Positions 8,560 to 15,502 are shown, counted from the first letter of the stretch. The stretch: DNA of 17,879 nt from Alphaproteobacteria bacterium (GCA_016780695.1 JADHLK010000011.1:1-17879), one strand, 5' to 3'. Program-made: numbers and translations. The notes: generated from the letters alone by a model not told the origin.

Positions 8560-10247
8560 TGCTGGGCGATAGACAGGGTATTGTTCCAGGTCCAGTAAAT
8601 CACCAGCCCGGCCGGGAAACCAGCCAAGAGGAAGGTGAAGAAAATCGGCATATACTGGAAAATTTTTGCCTGTATCGGATCCGGCGGTGGCGGGTTCATC
8701 CGCATTTGCAAGAACATTGAGATGCCCATTAATATCGGCCAGATGCCAACATTCAGGAATTGCGGCAGGAAATCAGTGCTGTAGGGCAACAGGCCAAACA
8801 GGTTGAACATGGAAGTCGGGTCAATCGCTGACAGATCCTGGATCCAGCCAAAAAAAGGTGCATGGCGCATCTCAATCGAGACATACAAGACCTTGTAGAG
8901 TGCAAAAAAGACTGGAATTTGCAGCAATATAGGCAAACAGCCAGCAGCCGGGTTCACCTTTTCCCGCTTGTAGAGGGCCATCATCTCCTGCTGCATTTTG
9001 GCCCGGTCATCCCCGGCCTGTTCACGCAGCTGCTGGATTTTCGGGGCCAGCTCGCGCATCTTGCCCATAGAGCGATAGGACTTGCTGGCCAGCGGATAAA
9101 GCGCCAGACGCATCAGGACGGTAAAGCTCAAAATCGCCAGTCCAAAATTGCCCAGCAAGCCATTCAGCCAGGTAATCGCATAGAAAAACGGCTTGGTCAG
9201 GAAATAGAACCAGCCAAAATCAATCGCCAGATCAAAATTGGCGATATTCAGCTCATCAGCATATTTGTCCAGCAGGGCGACCTGCTTGGCCCCGGCAAAA
9301 AGGTTAGCCGACCAGCTGACAGAACCGCCCGGGGCCAGCTGCACCGCCGCACCCAGAAAATCTGTCTGATAGCGATCGCCAGCCCCGCCCAGCGAGCGCA
9401 TGGAATAATCGACCGTCTCGCTCTGGGTCGGGATCAGCGCAGCCAGCCAGTATTTGTCAGTAATGCCAATCCAGCCGCCGGGCCGTTCCGGGTCAATCTT
9501 GATCCCCTCACTGCCGGCATCTTTCAGATCGCCGTAATCCTGTTCATCCAGCGTTTCATCAAATACCCCCAACGGACCCTCATGCAGAATATAAATCCCC
9601 AGCGTGGACGGCGTGCCAAAGCGGCGCACCAGACCATAGGGGTTCAGCACAACCGGCGCAGCCGCATTTGAGGAGACCCGGTCGGTCACCGTGATCAGAT
9701 AATCCTCATTGATAGTGATTTCCCGCTCAAACAACAGCCCGCTGCCATTATTCCAGCGCAGCCGCACTGGCTGGCCGGGGCTCAGCAAGCTGTCAGCAGA
9801 TTGCCAGATTGTCTGGCCGGACGGGGCCGCTTGCCCGGCATCCGAACTGATCCAGCCAAATTCAGCAAAATAGGGCAGCTCAGACTCCTGTTTGCGGAAC
9901 AGGGCCACATCCGGGGCTTCTGCATCCTGCGTGGTCCGATAGCCAAGCAAGGTCAGATCATCAAAGCGCCCACCCTGCAAGGAGAGCGAGCCGGTCACCG
10001 ATGGCGCATCAATAGTGATCCGGGCAGCTGTATCAGCTGGCCGGTCAGCTGCGATGGTTCCGGGCATGGCCGCATTCTGGCCAGAGGCGGATGGGCTGGG
10101 CAACTCCCCATTGGAGGATCGCTGTTCTGCCAGCATCTCGGCCTGCTGTCTTTCAGCCTCCAGCTGCGGTTCAACAAAATACCACTGCCAGAATACCAAA
10201 ATCGCCATGGAAAGGGCCATAGCGATGATAAGATTTCGATTATCCAT
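8526..10247 (-). CDS. yidC: membrane protein insertase YidC
   Basis: Inserts and folds inner-membrane proteins, alone or with SecYEG. The 573-aa product starts MDNRNLIIAMALSMAILVFWQWYF, the N-terminal anchor of gram-negative YidC. A large periplasmic domain follows (about 30-340). The conserved five-helix insertase core comes next, with the hydrophilic-groove arginine in FTVLMRLALYPL, the cytoplasmic KMRELAPKIQQLRE hairpin, and NPAAGCLPILLQIPVFFALYKVLY. The open frame extends upstream to 10331, but ATG 10247 has a GGA-rich Shine-Dalgarno about 7 nt away and matches the family start; ATG 10253 is also possible. It lies downstream of rpmH-rnpA-yidD as in most bacteria. Confidence 0.96.
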   Translation of the reverse strand: MDNRNLIIAMALSMAILVFWQWYFVEPQLEAERQQAEMLAEQRSSNGELPSPSASGQNAAMPGTIAADRPADTAARITIDAPSVTGSLSLQGGRFDDLTLLGYRTTQDAEAPDVALFRKQESELPYFAEFGWISSDAGQAAPSGQTIWQSADSLLSPGQPVRLRWNNGSGLLFEREITINEDYLITVTDRVSSNAAAPVVLNPYGLVRRFGTPSTLGIYILHEGPLGVFDETLDEQDYGDLKDAGSEGIKIDPERPGGWIGITDKYWLAALIPTQSETVDYSMRSLGGAGDRYQTDFLGAAVQLAPGGSVSWSANLFAGAKQVALLDKYADELNIANFDLAIDFGWFYFLTKPFFYAITWLNGLLGNFGLAILSFTVLMRLALYPLASKSYRSMGKMRELAPKIQQLREQAGDDRAKMQQEMMALYKREKVNPAAGCLPILLQIPVFFALYKVLYVSIEMRHAPFFGWIQDLSAIDPTSMFNLFGLLPYSTDFLPQFLNVGIWPILMGISMFLQMRMNPPPPDPIQAKIFQYMPIFFTFLLAGFPAGLVIYWTWNNTLSIAQQWWITRSMKKG

Positions 10248-10401
10248 ATTCATTTCCAGAACAGGTCCGTTTTTATCTTGTGACTGCTGCGTGCTGACCG
10301 CCAAGGCCCGCTTGGCAGGCTTGTAGCACAAAAATCAGCTTTTCGGAAATCCAGTATGGTATTTTTGCAATAAAAGACAGCCTTGGATAAGAGCGTTCAA
10401 T

Positions 10402-10641
10402 TTACGGCACCGGATCATAGCCGGAACCGCCAAAAGGATGACACCGGCCAATCCGGCGCAGACCCAGCCAACTGCCCTTGAGCGGGCCATGCCGAGAGAT
10501 GGCCTCTCTTGCATAGTCAGAACAGCTGGGCTGAAAGCGACAATTCACCCCCAATAGCGGCGACAGGAAAAGCCGGTAGAACCAGATAAGCCCCAGCAAA
10601 AATGCGGCCAGAGATCGGGCCAAGAGGTGGCTTAGGCTCAT
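10402..10641 (-). CDS. yidD: membrane protein insertion efficiency factor YidD
   Basis: A small peripheral membrane protein that aids YidC-dependent insertion. It has 79 residues with an amphipathic/hydrophobic N-terminus (about 8-28) and the family signature CRFQPSCSDYAREAI followed by GPLKGSWLGLRRIGRCHPFGGSGYDPVP. The conserved Cys residues are all present. ATG 10641 overlaps the rnpA stop by 4 nt (ATGA), the common coupling arrangement in this operon. It is followed by a 154-bp spacer before the yidC start, where no further gene is visible. Confidence 0.94.
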   Translation of the reverse strand: MSLSHLLARSLAAFLLGLIWFYRLFLSPLLGVNCRFQPSCSDYAREAISRHGPLKGSWLGLRRIGRCHPFGGSGYDPVP

Positions 10642-11048
10642 CTTGGCTGGCCTGTTTGATCCAGCTGGCGGTGCAGCTTGCCAGTCAACCGGATCAGCTC
10701 TTGCTGCATCTGCTGCCAGCTTTGCCCGGCCAACGCCTGGCGTGCGATAAAAATATAAGTCAGCTCCGGGCGGGCCAGTTCTGGCATGAAGTCCCGCACC
10801 AGCGCGCGCAACCGACGCTTGGCCCGATTGCGAACCACCGCATTACCGACTTTTTTGGAGGCGGTCAGCCCATAGCGCCAGCCAGGGGCTGCGATATTTT
10901 CAGGCAGCTGCCCAGCTTGCAGCACAAAACCGGCCCCGATTGCTTTAAGCCCGTGTTTTTGAACAGCCAGAAATTGTGCCCGCTTGCGCAGACCCACGCC
11001 GCCGAAGGGGCGTTTTTGCGCGGAAATTGTCTGGTTTGCAGAATGCAT
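10638..11048 (-). CDS. rnpA: ribonuclease P protein component
   Basis: The protein subunit of RNase P, which matures tRNA 5' ends with the RnpB RNA. It has 136 residues. The basic RNA-binding signature GLTASKKVGNAVVRNRAKRRLRALVRD is unmistakable, preceded by the LRKRAQFLAVQKHG opening helix. ATG 11048 has no clear Shine-Dalgarno and adds about 20 residues before the family core. A GTG at codon 18 (VGLRKRAQF) is an alternative start, so the N-terminus is uncertain. It lies 65 bp downstream of rpmH and overlaps yidD by 4 nt. Confidence 0.94.
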   Translation of the reverse strand: MHSANQTISAQKRPFGGVGLRKRAQFLAVQKHGLKAIGAGFVLQAGQLPENIAAPGWRYGLTASKKVGNAVVRNRAKRRLRALVRDFMPELARPELTYIFIARQALAGQSWQQMQQELIRLTGKLHRQLDQTGQPR

Positions 11049-11113
11049 AAAAATGCCAGCGTGATCAGGCCAGCCAGTCGCCAGCCGCTGATCAGCCCGG
11101 GCCGTCTGCCCGA

Positions 11114-11248
11114 TCAGGCAGACAGGCGCGCCCGGCCCTTGGCCCGGCGGGCATTGATCACCCGGCGCCCGCCAACAGTTGCCATGCGGGAGCGGAAGCC
11201 ATGACGGCGCTTGCGAACCAGAACAGAAGGCTGATAGGTGCGTTTCAT
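11114..11248 (-). CDS. rpmH: 50S ribosomal protein L34
   Basis: A 44-residue ribosomal protein, read directly: it begins MKRTYQPSVLVRKRRHGFRS and continues RMATVGGRRVINARRAKGRARLSA. This is the complete L34 family pattern, including the basic GRRVINARRAKGR segment. GAGGAG about 8 nt before ATG 11248 is its ribosome binding site. It is the first gene of the rpmH-rnpA-yidD-yidC-engB series and lies behind a near-consensus promoter. In many bacteria this block is next to dnaA/oriC; no DnaA-box cluster is visible here. Confidence 0.97.
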   Translation of the reverse strand: MKRTYQPSVLVRKRRHGFRSRMATVGGRRVINARRAKGRARLSA

Positions 11249-11294
11249 CTCACGCGCTCCTCTTTTTCATCATTGTTAAAAACCTGAGCCACGC

Positions 11295-11323
11295 TCAATA
11301 GCGTTATTTGCCGGAATTGTCAA
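11295..11323 (-). promoter_or_regulatory. sigma-70-type promoter of the rpmH operon
   Basis: On the minus strand, TTGACA (bases 11318-11323) is separated by exactly 17 nt from TATTGA (11295-11300). This is a near-consensus housekeeping promoter about 40 nt ahead of the rpmH start codon. It would drive rpmH, rnpA, yidD and probably the genes beyond. Confidence 0.7.
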
Positions 11324-11435
11324 TCTATTCGGGCGTTTTAGAGCGACCAAATCATGCAGACTTGTAACAAAACCTTACCTTGCCCAATATAGGGGCAGGG
11401 ATTTCGGGTCAGTCGTGCATAGTTGGGCCTTTTAT

Positions 11436-11930
11436 ATGTATCAGTCCGGGGTTGTCAGAATAATTAGAATAGGCAGTTTTTTTGCCCTGCCATTACTGCT
11501 TGTCGGCGTATTGCTGCTGGTGCCGATAACCAGCCTTCAACGGGATAGAATTATTGCTGATTCCGGCGAGGCCTTGTTGGCCGAATTGGTTACCGGAGAG
11601 GGCTTGCTTGAGTCTGGAGAATTGCCGCCCGGCCCTTTTTTGCGCCTGTCGGTGCAGCCAGCTGAGGAACCGGTGCGGCTTTGGACCGGACCAGCCGAGC
11701 AAAAGAACCGCCCGGTCATGATCATCCGGCAGGGGCAGGAGACGGCCATCACCAGCTGGCTACAGACAGCCTGGCTGCTTTTTTCTGATAAGGCCTGGCT
11801 GATACAGGTTGAAGATCAGCAGCCGGATTTGCAGCTGACCTATCTAATGCGGTCTGAGGCATTGCGTGCCCCGCTGCTGGAGATAGCCCTTATCTATGCG
11901 GCCAGCATGATGACCTTGTTTGCTATCTAA
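11436..11930 (+). CDS. sensor histidine kinase, N-terminal sensor fragment (ends at in-frame stop)
   Basis: The N-terminal half of a membrane histidine kinase. From ATG 11436 (a GTG at 11415 is an alternative) the product has a short basic N-terminus and a first membrane helix (FFALPLLLVGVLLLVPI). An extracytoplasmic domain of roughly 100 residues follows, with no recognised fold, and then a second helix (LLEIALIYAASMMTLFAI). A TAA at 11928-11930 cuts it inside this second helix. The same reading frame continues directly with hydrophobic residues (SAFLGLSFY) and a complete kinase core. The gene is therefore one kinase interrupted by a single nonsense codon; TTA (Leu) or TCA (Ser) would fit the helix. 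It is probably a pseudogene, a sequencing error, or a gene needing readthrough. Confidence 0.6.
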   Translation: MYQSGVVRIIRIGSFFALPLLLVGVLLLVPITSLQRDRIIADSGEALLAELVTGEGLLESGELPPGPFLRLSVQPAEEPVRLWTGPAEQKNRPVMIIRQGQETAITSWLQTAWLLFSDKAWLIQVEDQQPDLQLTYLMRSEALRAPLLEIALIYAASMMTLFAI

Positions 11931-11939
11931 TCGGCCTTT

Positions 11940-12815
11940 TTGGGTCTCAGCTTCTATCACAGAATAGACAGGCCAGTGCACGAGATAATACTGTTTATCA
12001 ACCAGATAAGTGAAGCCCCGCAGCTGCTCCGGCAAATGCCTGCCATGCAGCAGGCGGTAACAGAGTTGCGTGAGATTGCGGCGCGTCTTGTTAAGCTTTC
12101 AACCAATTTTCGGCAGGCCCTGTGGCAAAAAGAAAGGCTGGCTGATGTCGGAGAGGCGGTCACAAAAATCAATCATGATCTGCGCAATATTCTGACAACG
12201 GCGACGCTGGTTTCTGAAGTGTTGAAAAAATCTGATGATCCAAAAATTGCTGAGATCGGGCCAGTGATTAGCAACTCTTTGGAAAATGCCAGCCGCCTGT
12301 GCCAGAATATGTTGGATTTCATGACCCATGCGCCAGAGGCGGAGCCGCGCTGGCTGGAAGTGGATAAATTCATGGCTGAAATGGCCAAGATCAGCCCGCT
12401 TAAGCTACAAATTAAAGACACGCGCAAAATCTTTGTCGATCCGATATTGCTGAACCGGCTGTTGCTGAATCTGTTCCGCAATGCCCATCAGGCCGGGGCC
12501 AGCCAGGTGGAGATTGATATTTGGCAAGCAGGGAATCTGGCGGTGCTGGATATATCAGATAATGGCAAGGGCATTGCCGCGGAGATGCACCCCTTTATTT
12601 TTAAGGCCTTTCATTCCAGGCATTCTGGTGGCAGCGGCCTCGGCATGGCGATTGCCAAGGATATGGCAGTCGCGATGGCCGGTGATATCAAGCTGGCCAG
12701 AAGCGCTGAGGGCAAAGGCACAACCTTCCGCCTACAGCTGCCGGGAGAGGTGCTGGAAAAGGCTGCTAAAAGAACCAGAGGGGCAAAAAAAACCAGAGGG
12801 GCAAAAAAACCCTAA
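11940..12815 (+). CDS. sensor histidine kinase, cytoplasmic kinase part
   Basis: The C-terminal continuation, in the same frame, of the interrupted kinase; a TTG at 11940 is the first possible start after the stop. A HAMP-like linker region leads to the H-box KINHDLRNIL with phospho-acceptor His79 (numbering from the TTG). The ATPase domain then shows the N-box LLLNLFRNAHQAGA (Asn181), G1 DISDNGKGI (204-212), F-box FIFKAFHS and G2 GGSGLGMAIAK (230-240). All ATP-binding motifs are intact, so the kinase core is not decayed. The C-terminus is a basic tail from an exact 18-bp tandem duplication (TRGAKK twice). No response regulator is adjacent. The TAA stop overlaps the gpt stop by 4 nt. Confidence 0.75.
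   Translation: MGLSFYHRIDRPVHEIILFINQISEAPQLLRQMPAMQQAVTELREIAARLVKLSTNFRQALWQKERLADVGEAVTKINHDLRNILTTATLVSEVLKKSDDPKIAEIGPVISNSLENASRLCQNMLDFMTHAPEAEPRWLEVDKFMAEMAKISPLKLQIKDTRKIFVDPILLNRLLLNLFRNAHQAGASQVEIDIWQAGNLAVLDISDNGKGIAAEMHPFIFKAFHSRHSGGSGLGMAIAKDMAVAMAGDIKLARSAEGKGTTFRLQLPGEVLEKAAKRTRGAKKTRGAKKP
12773..12808 (+). repeat. exact 18-bp tandem duplication in the kinase tail
   Basis: Two identical adjacent 18-bp units (12773-12790 and 12791-12808), each AACCAGAGGGGC followed by an A-run. They are in frame and add a second TRGAKK hexapeptide. A slipped-strand origin is likely, given the poly-A runs. Confidence 0.85.
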
Positions 12816-13297
12816 CGCTGAATACCGATAATCGGCTGGGTGGGCTGCGGTTCCATATCCCAGGGAAAGTAAATCCAGGTATCTTGCGACACTTCGGTGA
12901 CAAAAGTATCGACCACCGGACGGCCTTGCGGCTTGGCATAGACGGTGGCGAAATGGGCGTCCGGCAACAGGCGGCGCAGCACCTTGCCAGTCTCGCCAGT
13001 ATCGACCAGATCATCTATCACCAGCCAGCCTGCCCCGCTCTCTGCCATGGAGGGCGGCTTTAGAATCTCCACCTTATTGCCTTGTGACTGGCCATGATAA
13101 GAGGCAAGACAGGCGGTTTCAATCACCCGGATTTCCAGCTCGCGCGCCACAATAGCCGCAGGCACCAACCCGCCGCGGGTTACTGCCACCACCCCGTCAA
13201 ACGGGCCCAGCTCCAAAAGTCGCCAGGCCAGCGCCTTGGAGGTGCGGTGCAATTCTTCCCAGGAAACCGGAAATGCCTTTTTCTGGGTCTCACTCAT
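12812..13297 (-). CDS. gpt: xanthine(-guanine) phosphoribosyltransferase
   Basis: Purine salvage: transfers phosphoribose from PRPP to xanthine or guanine. The 161-aa product (E. coli Gpt is 152 aa) starts MSETQKKAFPVSWEELHRTSKALAWRL. It has the TRGGLVPAAI segment (40-49), the PRPP-binding signature VIDDLVDTGETG (93-104) and the typical WIYFPWDME near the C-terminus. The frame is open upstream to 13441, but that part is repeat-derived and unlike the family, so ATG 13297 is chosen. It converges on the histidine kinase gene, with the two stop codons interleaved in CTAA. Confidence 0.92.
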   Translation of the reverse strand: MSETQKKAFPVSWEELHRTSKALAWRLLELGPFDGVVAVTRGGLVPAAIVARELEIRVIETACLASYHGQSQGNKVEILKPPSMAESGAGWLVIDDLVDTGETGKVLRRLLPDAHFATVYAKPQGRPVVDTFVTEVSQDTWIYFPWDMEPQPTQPIIGIQR

Positions 13298-13346
13298 CAG
13301 CCTGCCTTTCTGTGTTCCGCCTGACTGCTCACCGATGGATCTGCCA

Positions 13347-13398
13347 GCAATGTCGCCCATTGATATCGCCCGGCAATGTCGCCCAGCAATGTCGCCAA
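13347..13398. repeat. 13-bp tandem repeat, four units, upstream of gpt
   Basis: Units at 13347-13359, 13360-13372, 13373-13385 and 13386-13398. Units 1 and 3 are identical (GCAATGTCGCCCA), unit 4 differs at one base, and unit 2 is degenerate but shares the TCGCCC core. The array lies about 50 bp upstream of the gpt start in the gpt-tRNA interval. That interval (13298-13563) contains no convincing gene. Confidence 0.75.
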
Positions 13399-13563
13399 CT
13401 GAATCTGTTTGTAAATCAGGGCTGGCCCGGCTGTCCAGCAAAAGGCGTGCCGGATTGGCACCGGGTCACCCCGGCGCTTGATGATTTCCCCACTGGACAG
13501 TCAGGCCGCGACAGGATATGGTGCGCGTCATTCTGGACGGTATTTCATCACTGTCCGCATAAT

Positions 13564-13640
13564 GCGCTCGTAGCTCAGCTGGATAGAGCACCAGACTACG
13601 AATCTGGGGGTCGGGAGTTCGAATCTTCCCGAGCGCGCCA
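13564..13640 (+). tRNA. tRNA-Arg (anticodon ACG)
   Basis: All arms can be folded by hand. The acceptor GCGCTCG (13564-13570) pairs with CGAGCGC (13630-13636). The D stem is GCTC/GAGC. The anticodon stem CCAGA/TCTGG encloses the loop CTACGAA, with anticodon ACG at 13598-13600. The T stem GGGAG/CTTCC encloses TTCGAAT. The discriminator is G and CCA is encoded (13638-13640). The tRNA reads CGN arginine codons after A34-to-I editing. A tyrosine integrase gene begins about 100 bp downstream, so the 3' half was probably the integration target and was restored by the element. Confidence 0.97.
13596..13640 (+). other. probable attachment site (attL) in the 3' part of tRNA-Arg
   Basis: Base composition drops sharply right after the tRNA CCA, and an integrase gene follows in the same direction. 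In known tRNA-targeting elements the crossover core lies between the anticodon loop and the tRNA 3' end. The partner copy is not found again in the window, so the exact core cannot be set and these limits are inferred. Confidence 0.45.
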
Positions 13641-13707
13641 TAACTCTTCCAACATATTCAGATAGTTATCAGTTTTTGATTTCAGTCTGTTCTCAGAAAA
13701 CTTCAGT

Positions 13708-13728
13708 TTTGACACAGATTTGACACAG
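13708..13728 (+). repeat. direct repeat before the integrase (possible arm-type sites)
   Basis: TTTGACACAG occurs at 13708-13717 and again at 13719-13728, a one-helical-turn spacing of 11 bp, 15 nt before the integrase start. Phase and position suggest integrase arm-type or excisionase/repressor binding sites. Confidence 0.6.
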
Positions 13729-13743
13729 TAAAAGGTCAAATCC

Positions 13744-14724
13744 ATGGGTTGTGTGCGTAAAAGAGGTAAGTCTTGGAATGCTCAAGTGAGGATTGCTGGA
13801 TGGAGAAGTTTCACGAAATCGTTCAAGTCAAAATCAGATGCTGTTTGCTGGGTTCAACAAACAGAATATCAACTCAAGAATACTTCCCTACCTTTGGTAG
13901 ATGTTGGTGACACTACTTTGAGAGAACTTCTTCAGACTTATGCCAAAGAAGTGTCCTCACATTTGAAAGGTTCAGAAATAGAAACATACAAACTGAACCT
14001 TTATTCCAAACATCCGATTGCAGAGAACAAACTCGTTAATCTTACTCAGAGACATTTTGAACATCTAAGAGATGAGAGATTAAAACAGGTAAAGTCGGGA
14101 ACGGTTCATGCCGACCTGATGATGTTTAGAAGAGTATTCAAAACTGCAATACACAAATGGGGATATGGACTACCCAAAAACCCTGTTGAATATCTTCAAC
14201 TGCCATCACCTCACAAATCTCGAAAACGCAGATTGATGCCTAGTGAGAAAGAACGCCTCCTCACCGCCGCATCTTCCCAACGCAACATCTACATCGCACC
14301 CATAATTGAGTTTGCGATTGAGACAGGTATGAGACGTTCAGAGATACTCAACCTTCGATGGGTTGATGTGGATTTGGATAGCGGTTTTGCATCTCTCTTC
14401 GATACCAAAAATGGTGAAGACAGAAGAGTGCCTCTGACCAAGACAGCGAGAGACGTTCTTTCAAAGTTGCCTAAACAGGATGAGAAAGTGTTTCCGATAA
14501 GTGCAAACTGTGTCCGTCTTGCTTGGGAACGCTGTCGCAACAAGGCAGGCATAACAGATTTAAGGTTTCATGATTTGAGACACGAGGCAGTGTCTCGATT
14601 CTTTGAGATGGGTATGTCAGTACCAGAGGTGGCACTCATCTCTGGACACAAGGATGTGAGGCAATTGTTCAGATACACTCACCTCAATCCAACCAACGTC
14701 TTCAAGAAGTATGAGGCGTTTTAG
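13744..14724 (+). CDS. tyrosine recombinase/phage-type integrase
   Basis: Catalyses site-specific integration and excision of the element. The 326-aa protein has a short N-terminal arm-binding region (about 1-45, with GCVRKRGKSWNAQVRI typical of such domains). A SAM-like core-binding domain (about 55-155) and the catalytic domain follow. All active-site residues are visible: Arg197 (TGMRRSE), Lys222 (DTKNGEDRRVPL), His276 and Arg279 (FHDLRH), His302 (SGHKD) and nucleophile Tyr311 (RYTHLNP). AAAGG ahead of ATG 13744 is a modest ribosome site. Codon and base use are much more AT-rich than the host genes to the left. The stop overlaps that of the convergent small membrane-protein gene. Position next to tRNA-Arg defines the insertion site. 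Confidence 0.95.
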   Translation: MGCVRKRGKSWNAQVRIAGWRSFTKSFKSKSDAVCWVQQTEYQLKNTSLPLVDVGDTTLRELLQTYAKEVSSHLKGSEIETYKLNLYSKHPIAENKLVNLTQRHFEHLRDERLKQVKSGTVHADLMMFRRVFKTAIHKWGYGLPKNPVEYLQLPSPHKSRKRRLMPSEKERLLTAASSQRNIYIAPIIEFAIETGMRRSEILNLRWVDVDLDSGFASLFDTKNGEDRRVPLTKTARDVLSKLPKQDEKVFPISANCVRLAWERCRNKAGITDLRFHDLRHEAVSRFFEMGMSVPEVALISGHKDVRQLFRYTHLNPTNVFKKYEAF

Positions 14725-14987
14725 AACAATCCAGAGACGTAGTGGTAGATGACATAAACGAGTACGCAGACAACGACTAGGATAACCAAGATTGTCTGTA
14801 AGAAATCGTTTATGAGTGCCTTTACAAATTGCTTGGTTCTGAAGGAACCCATCGTGAGGTAACAGAGAACTACTGACGCAGGAAACGTCATCCAGAAGAT
14901 GGTTGAGACAACCCAGAACTGGATGAAACCCATATCTGCGAAAGGGTTCTTTTCATCCTGTTGAGCGAGTTGTCTTTCTTCATTCAT
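14721..14987 (-). CDS. small two-helix membrane protein, unknown
   Basis: Not recognised. The 88 residues comprise a polar, charged N-terminus (about 1-20) and a hydrophobic stretch (about 22-47, FIQFWVVSTIFWMTFPASVVLCYLTMG). A basic loop (RTKQFVKALIND) and a second helix (about 65-82, TILVILVVVCVLVYVIYHYV) follow. It is read convergent to the integrase, with a 4-nt stop overlap (TTAG). There is no clear Shine-Dalgarno before ATG 14987. A TATAAA (15006-15011, minus strand) and a TGTCTCT/AGAGACA heptamer lie just upstream, so a very short leader is possible. Size and topology would allow a holin-like or superinfection-type role, but nothing in the sequence proves this. Confidence 0.65.
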   Translation of the reverse strand: MNEERQLAQQDEKNPFADMGFIQFWVVSTIFWMTFPASVVLCYLTMGSFRTKQFVKALINDFLQTILVILVVVCVLVYVIYHYVSGLF

Positions 14988-15012
14988 CTAGGTGTCTCTA
15001 TTGCATTTATAG

Positions 15013-15032
15013 ACTGTGAAAGTTTCAACAGT
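15013..15032. promoter_or_regulatory. near-palindrome upstream of the small membrane-protein gene
   Basis: ACTGTGAAA at 15013-15021 is mirrored by TTTCAACAGT at 15023-15032, with one bulged base. It lies immediately upstream of the TATAAA that may be the -10 of the minus-strand gene, so an operator is the likeliest reading. On the plus strand five Ts follow, so a weak terminator is an alternative. Confidence 0.4.
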
Positions 15033-15045
15033 TTTTGGGGGTGGG

Positions 15046-15405
15046 TTAAGAACCCTCCCCTAATTCATCTACTGAGAAGGTTTCATTCATCTTCAACATC
15101 GCTTCGTATTCCTTGATGATTGCGTCTTGGTTCTTGAAATATTTTTCATCACCAAGTTCGTCTATCTTCGCACTGAGATATTTTGCTCTCATCATCATTG
15201 CTTGTTCTGCGACCACATCAATTTCTTCGACGTCATCTTCGCACTCATCATCAAACCAACCACTAACAAATATGCCAGATTTTAGGTTTAGTTCGTCACG
15301 CATCTCTCTTGCTATAGTAATTGCTTCTGAAGGGTTATTTGCGTCTACCCTGACGGTGTAATCGACCCTTCCTTGGAACGGCACATCATATGTTTTTGTC
15401 ATCAT
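15046..15405 (-). CDS. acidic hypothetical protein (119 aa)
   Basis: No family recognised. The 119 residues are strongly acidic. The N-terminal part (Tyr-x-Val alternation in FQGRVDYTVRVDANNPSEAITIAREMRDEL) looks like a beta-strand pair followed by a helix, a pattern seen in many small phage proteins. An acidic linker (DDECEDDVEEIDVV) and a helical, charged C-terminus follow. An excellent AAGGAG lies 4 nt before ATG 15405 and 7 nt before the next ATG (15402), so either may be used. A promoter with TTGACT-17-TATTGT lies about 70 nt upstream on this strand. The stop codon is embedded in an imperfect 10-bp GC-rich hairpin (15038-15060). It is transcribed away from the Trp-rich gene operon. Confidence 0.72.
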   Translation of the reverse strand: MMTKTYDVPFQGRVDYTVRVDANNPSEAITIAREMRDELNLKSGIFVSGWFDDECEDDVEEIDVVAEQAMMMRAKYLSAKIDELGDEKYFKNQDAIIKEYEAMLKMNETFSVDELGEGS

Positions 15406-15473
15406 ATTTCTCCTTGTTTAATGACTTGTAATGTCGAAAACAGAACTCATTTCTCTTCCCTCATTACTTATAT

Positions 15474-15502
15474 ACAATACCAAAAAACCCCATAAAAGTC
15501 AA
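15474..15502 (-). promoter_or_regulatory. promoter for the acidic 119-aa gene
   Basis: On the minus strand, TTGACT (15497-15502) is followed after 17 nt by TATTGT (15474-15479). The match to a housekeeping promoter is good, with a leader of about 60 nt to the AAGGAG/ATG. Confidence 0.55.

Noticed and set aside
8862..9671. 269-codon plus-strand frame opposite yidC
   Set aside because: It is antisense to a conserved insertase core, and its composition mirrors the complementary codons.
11249..11435. Replication origin next to rpmH
   Set aside because: rpmH is often near oriC, but no DnaA-box cluster, AT-rich unwinding block or dnaA gene is visible here; rpmH is instead next to a histidine kinase.
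13298..13441. N-terminal extension of gpt to 13441
   Set aside because: It is translated from the 13-bp tandem repeat, has no match to the family start, and ATG 13297 gives the normal length.
15038..15060. GC-rich 10-bp hairpin at the end of the acidic 119-aa gene as a rho-independent terminator
   Set aside because: One mismatch, a 3-nt loop, and no T-run after the stem in the direction of transcription (an A-run follows instead); kept only as a structure note.
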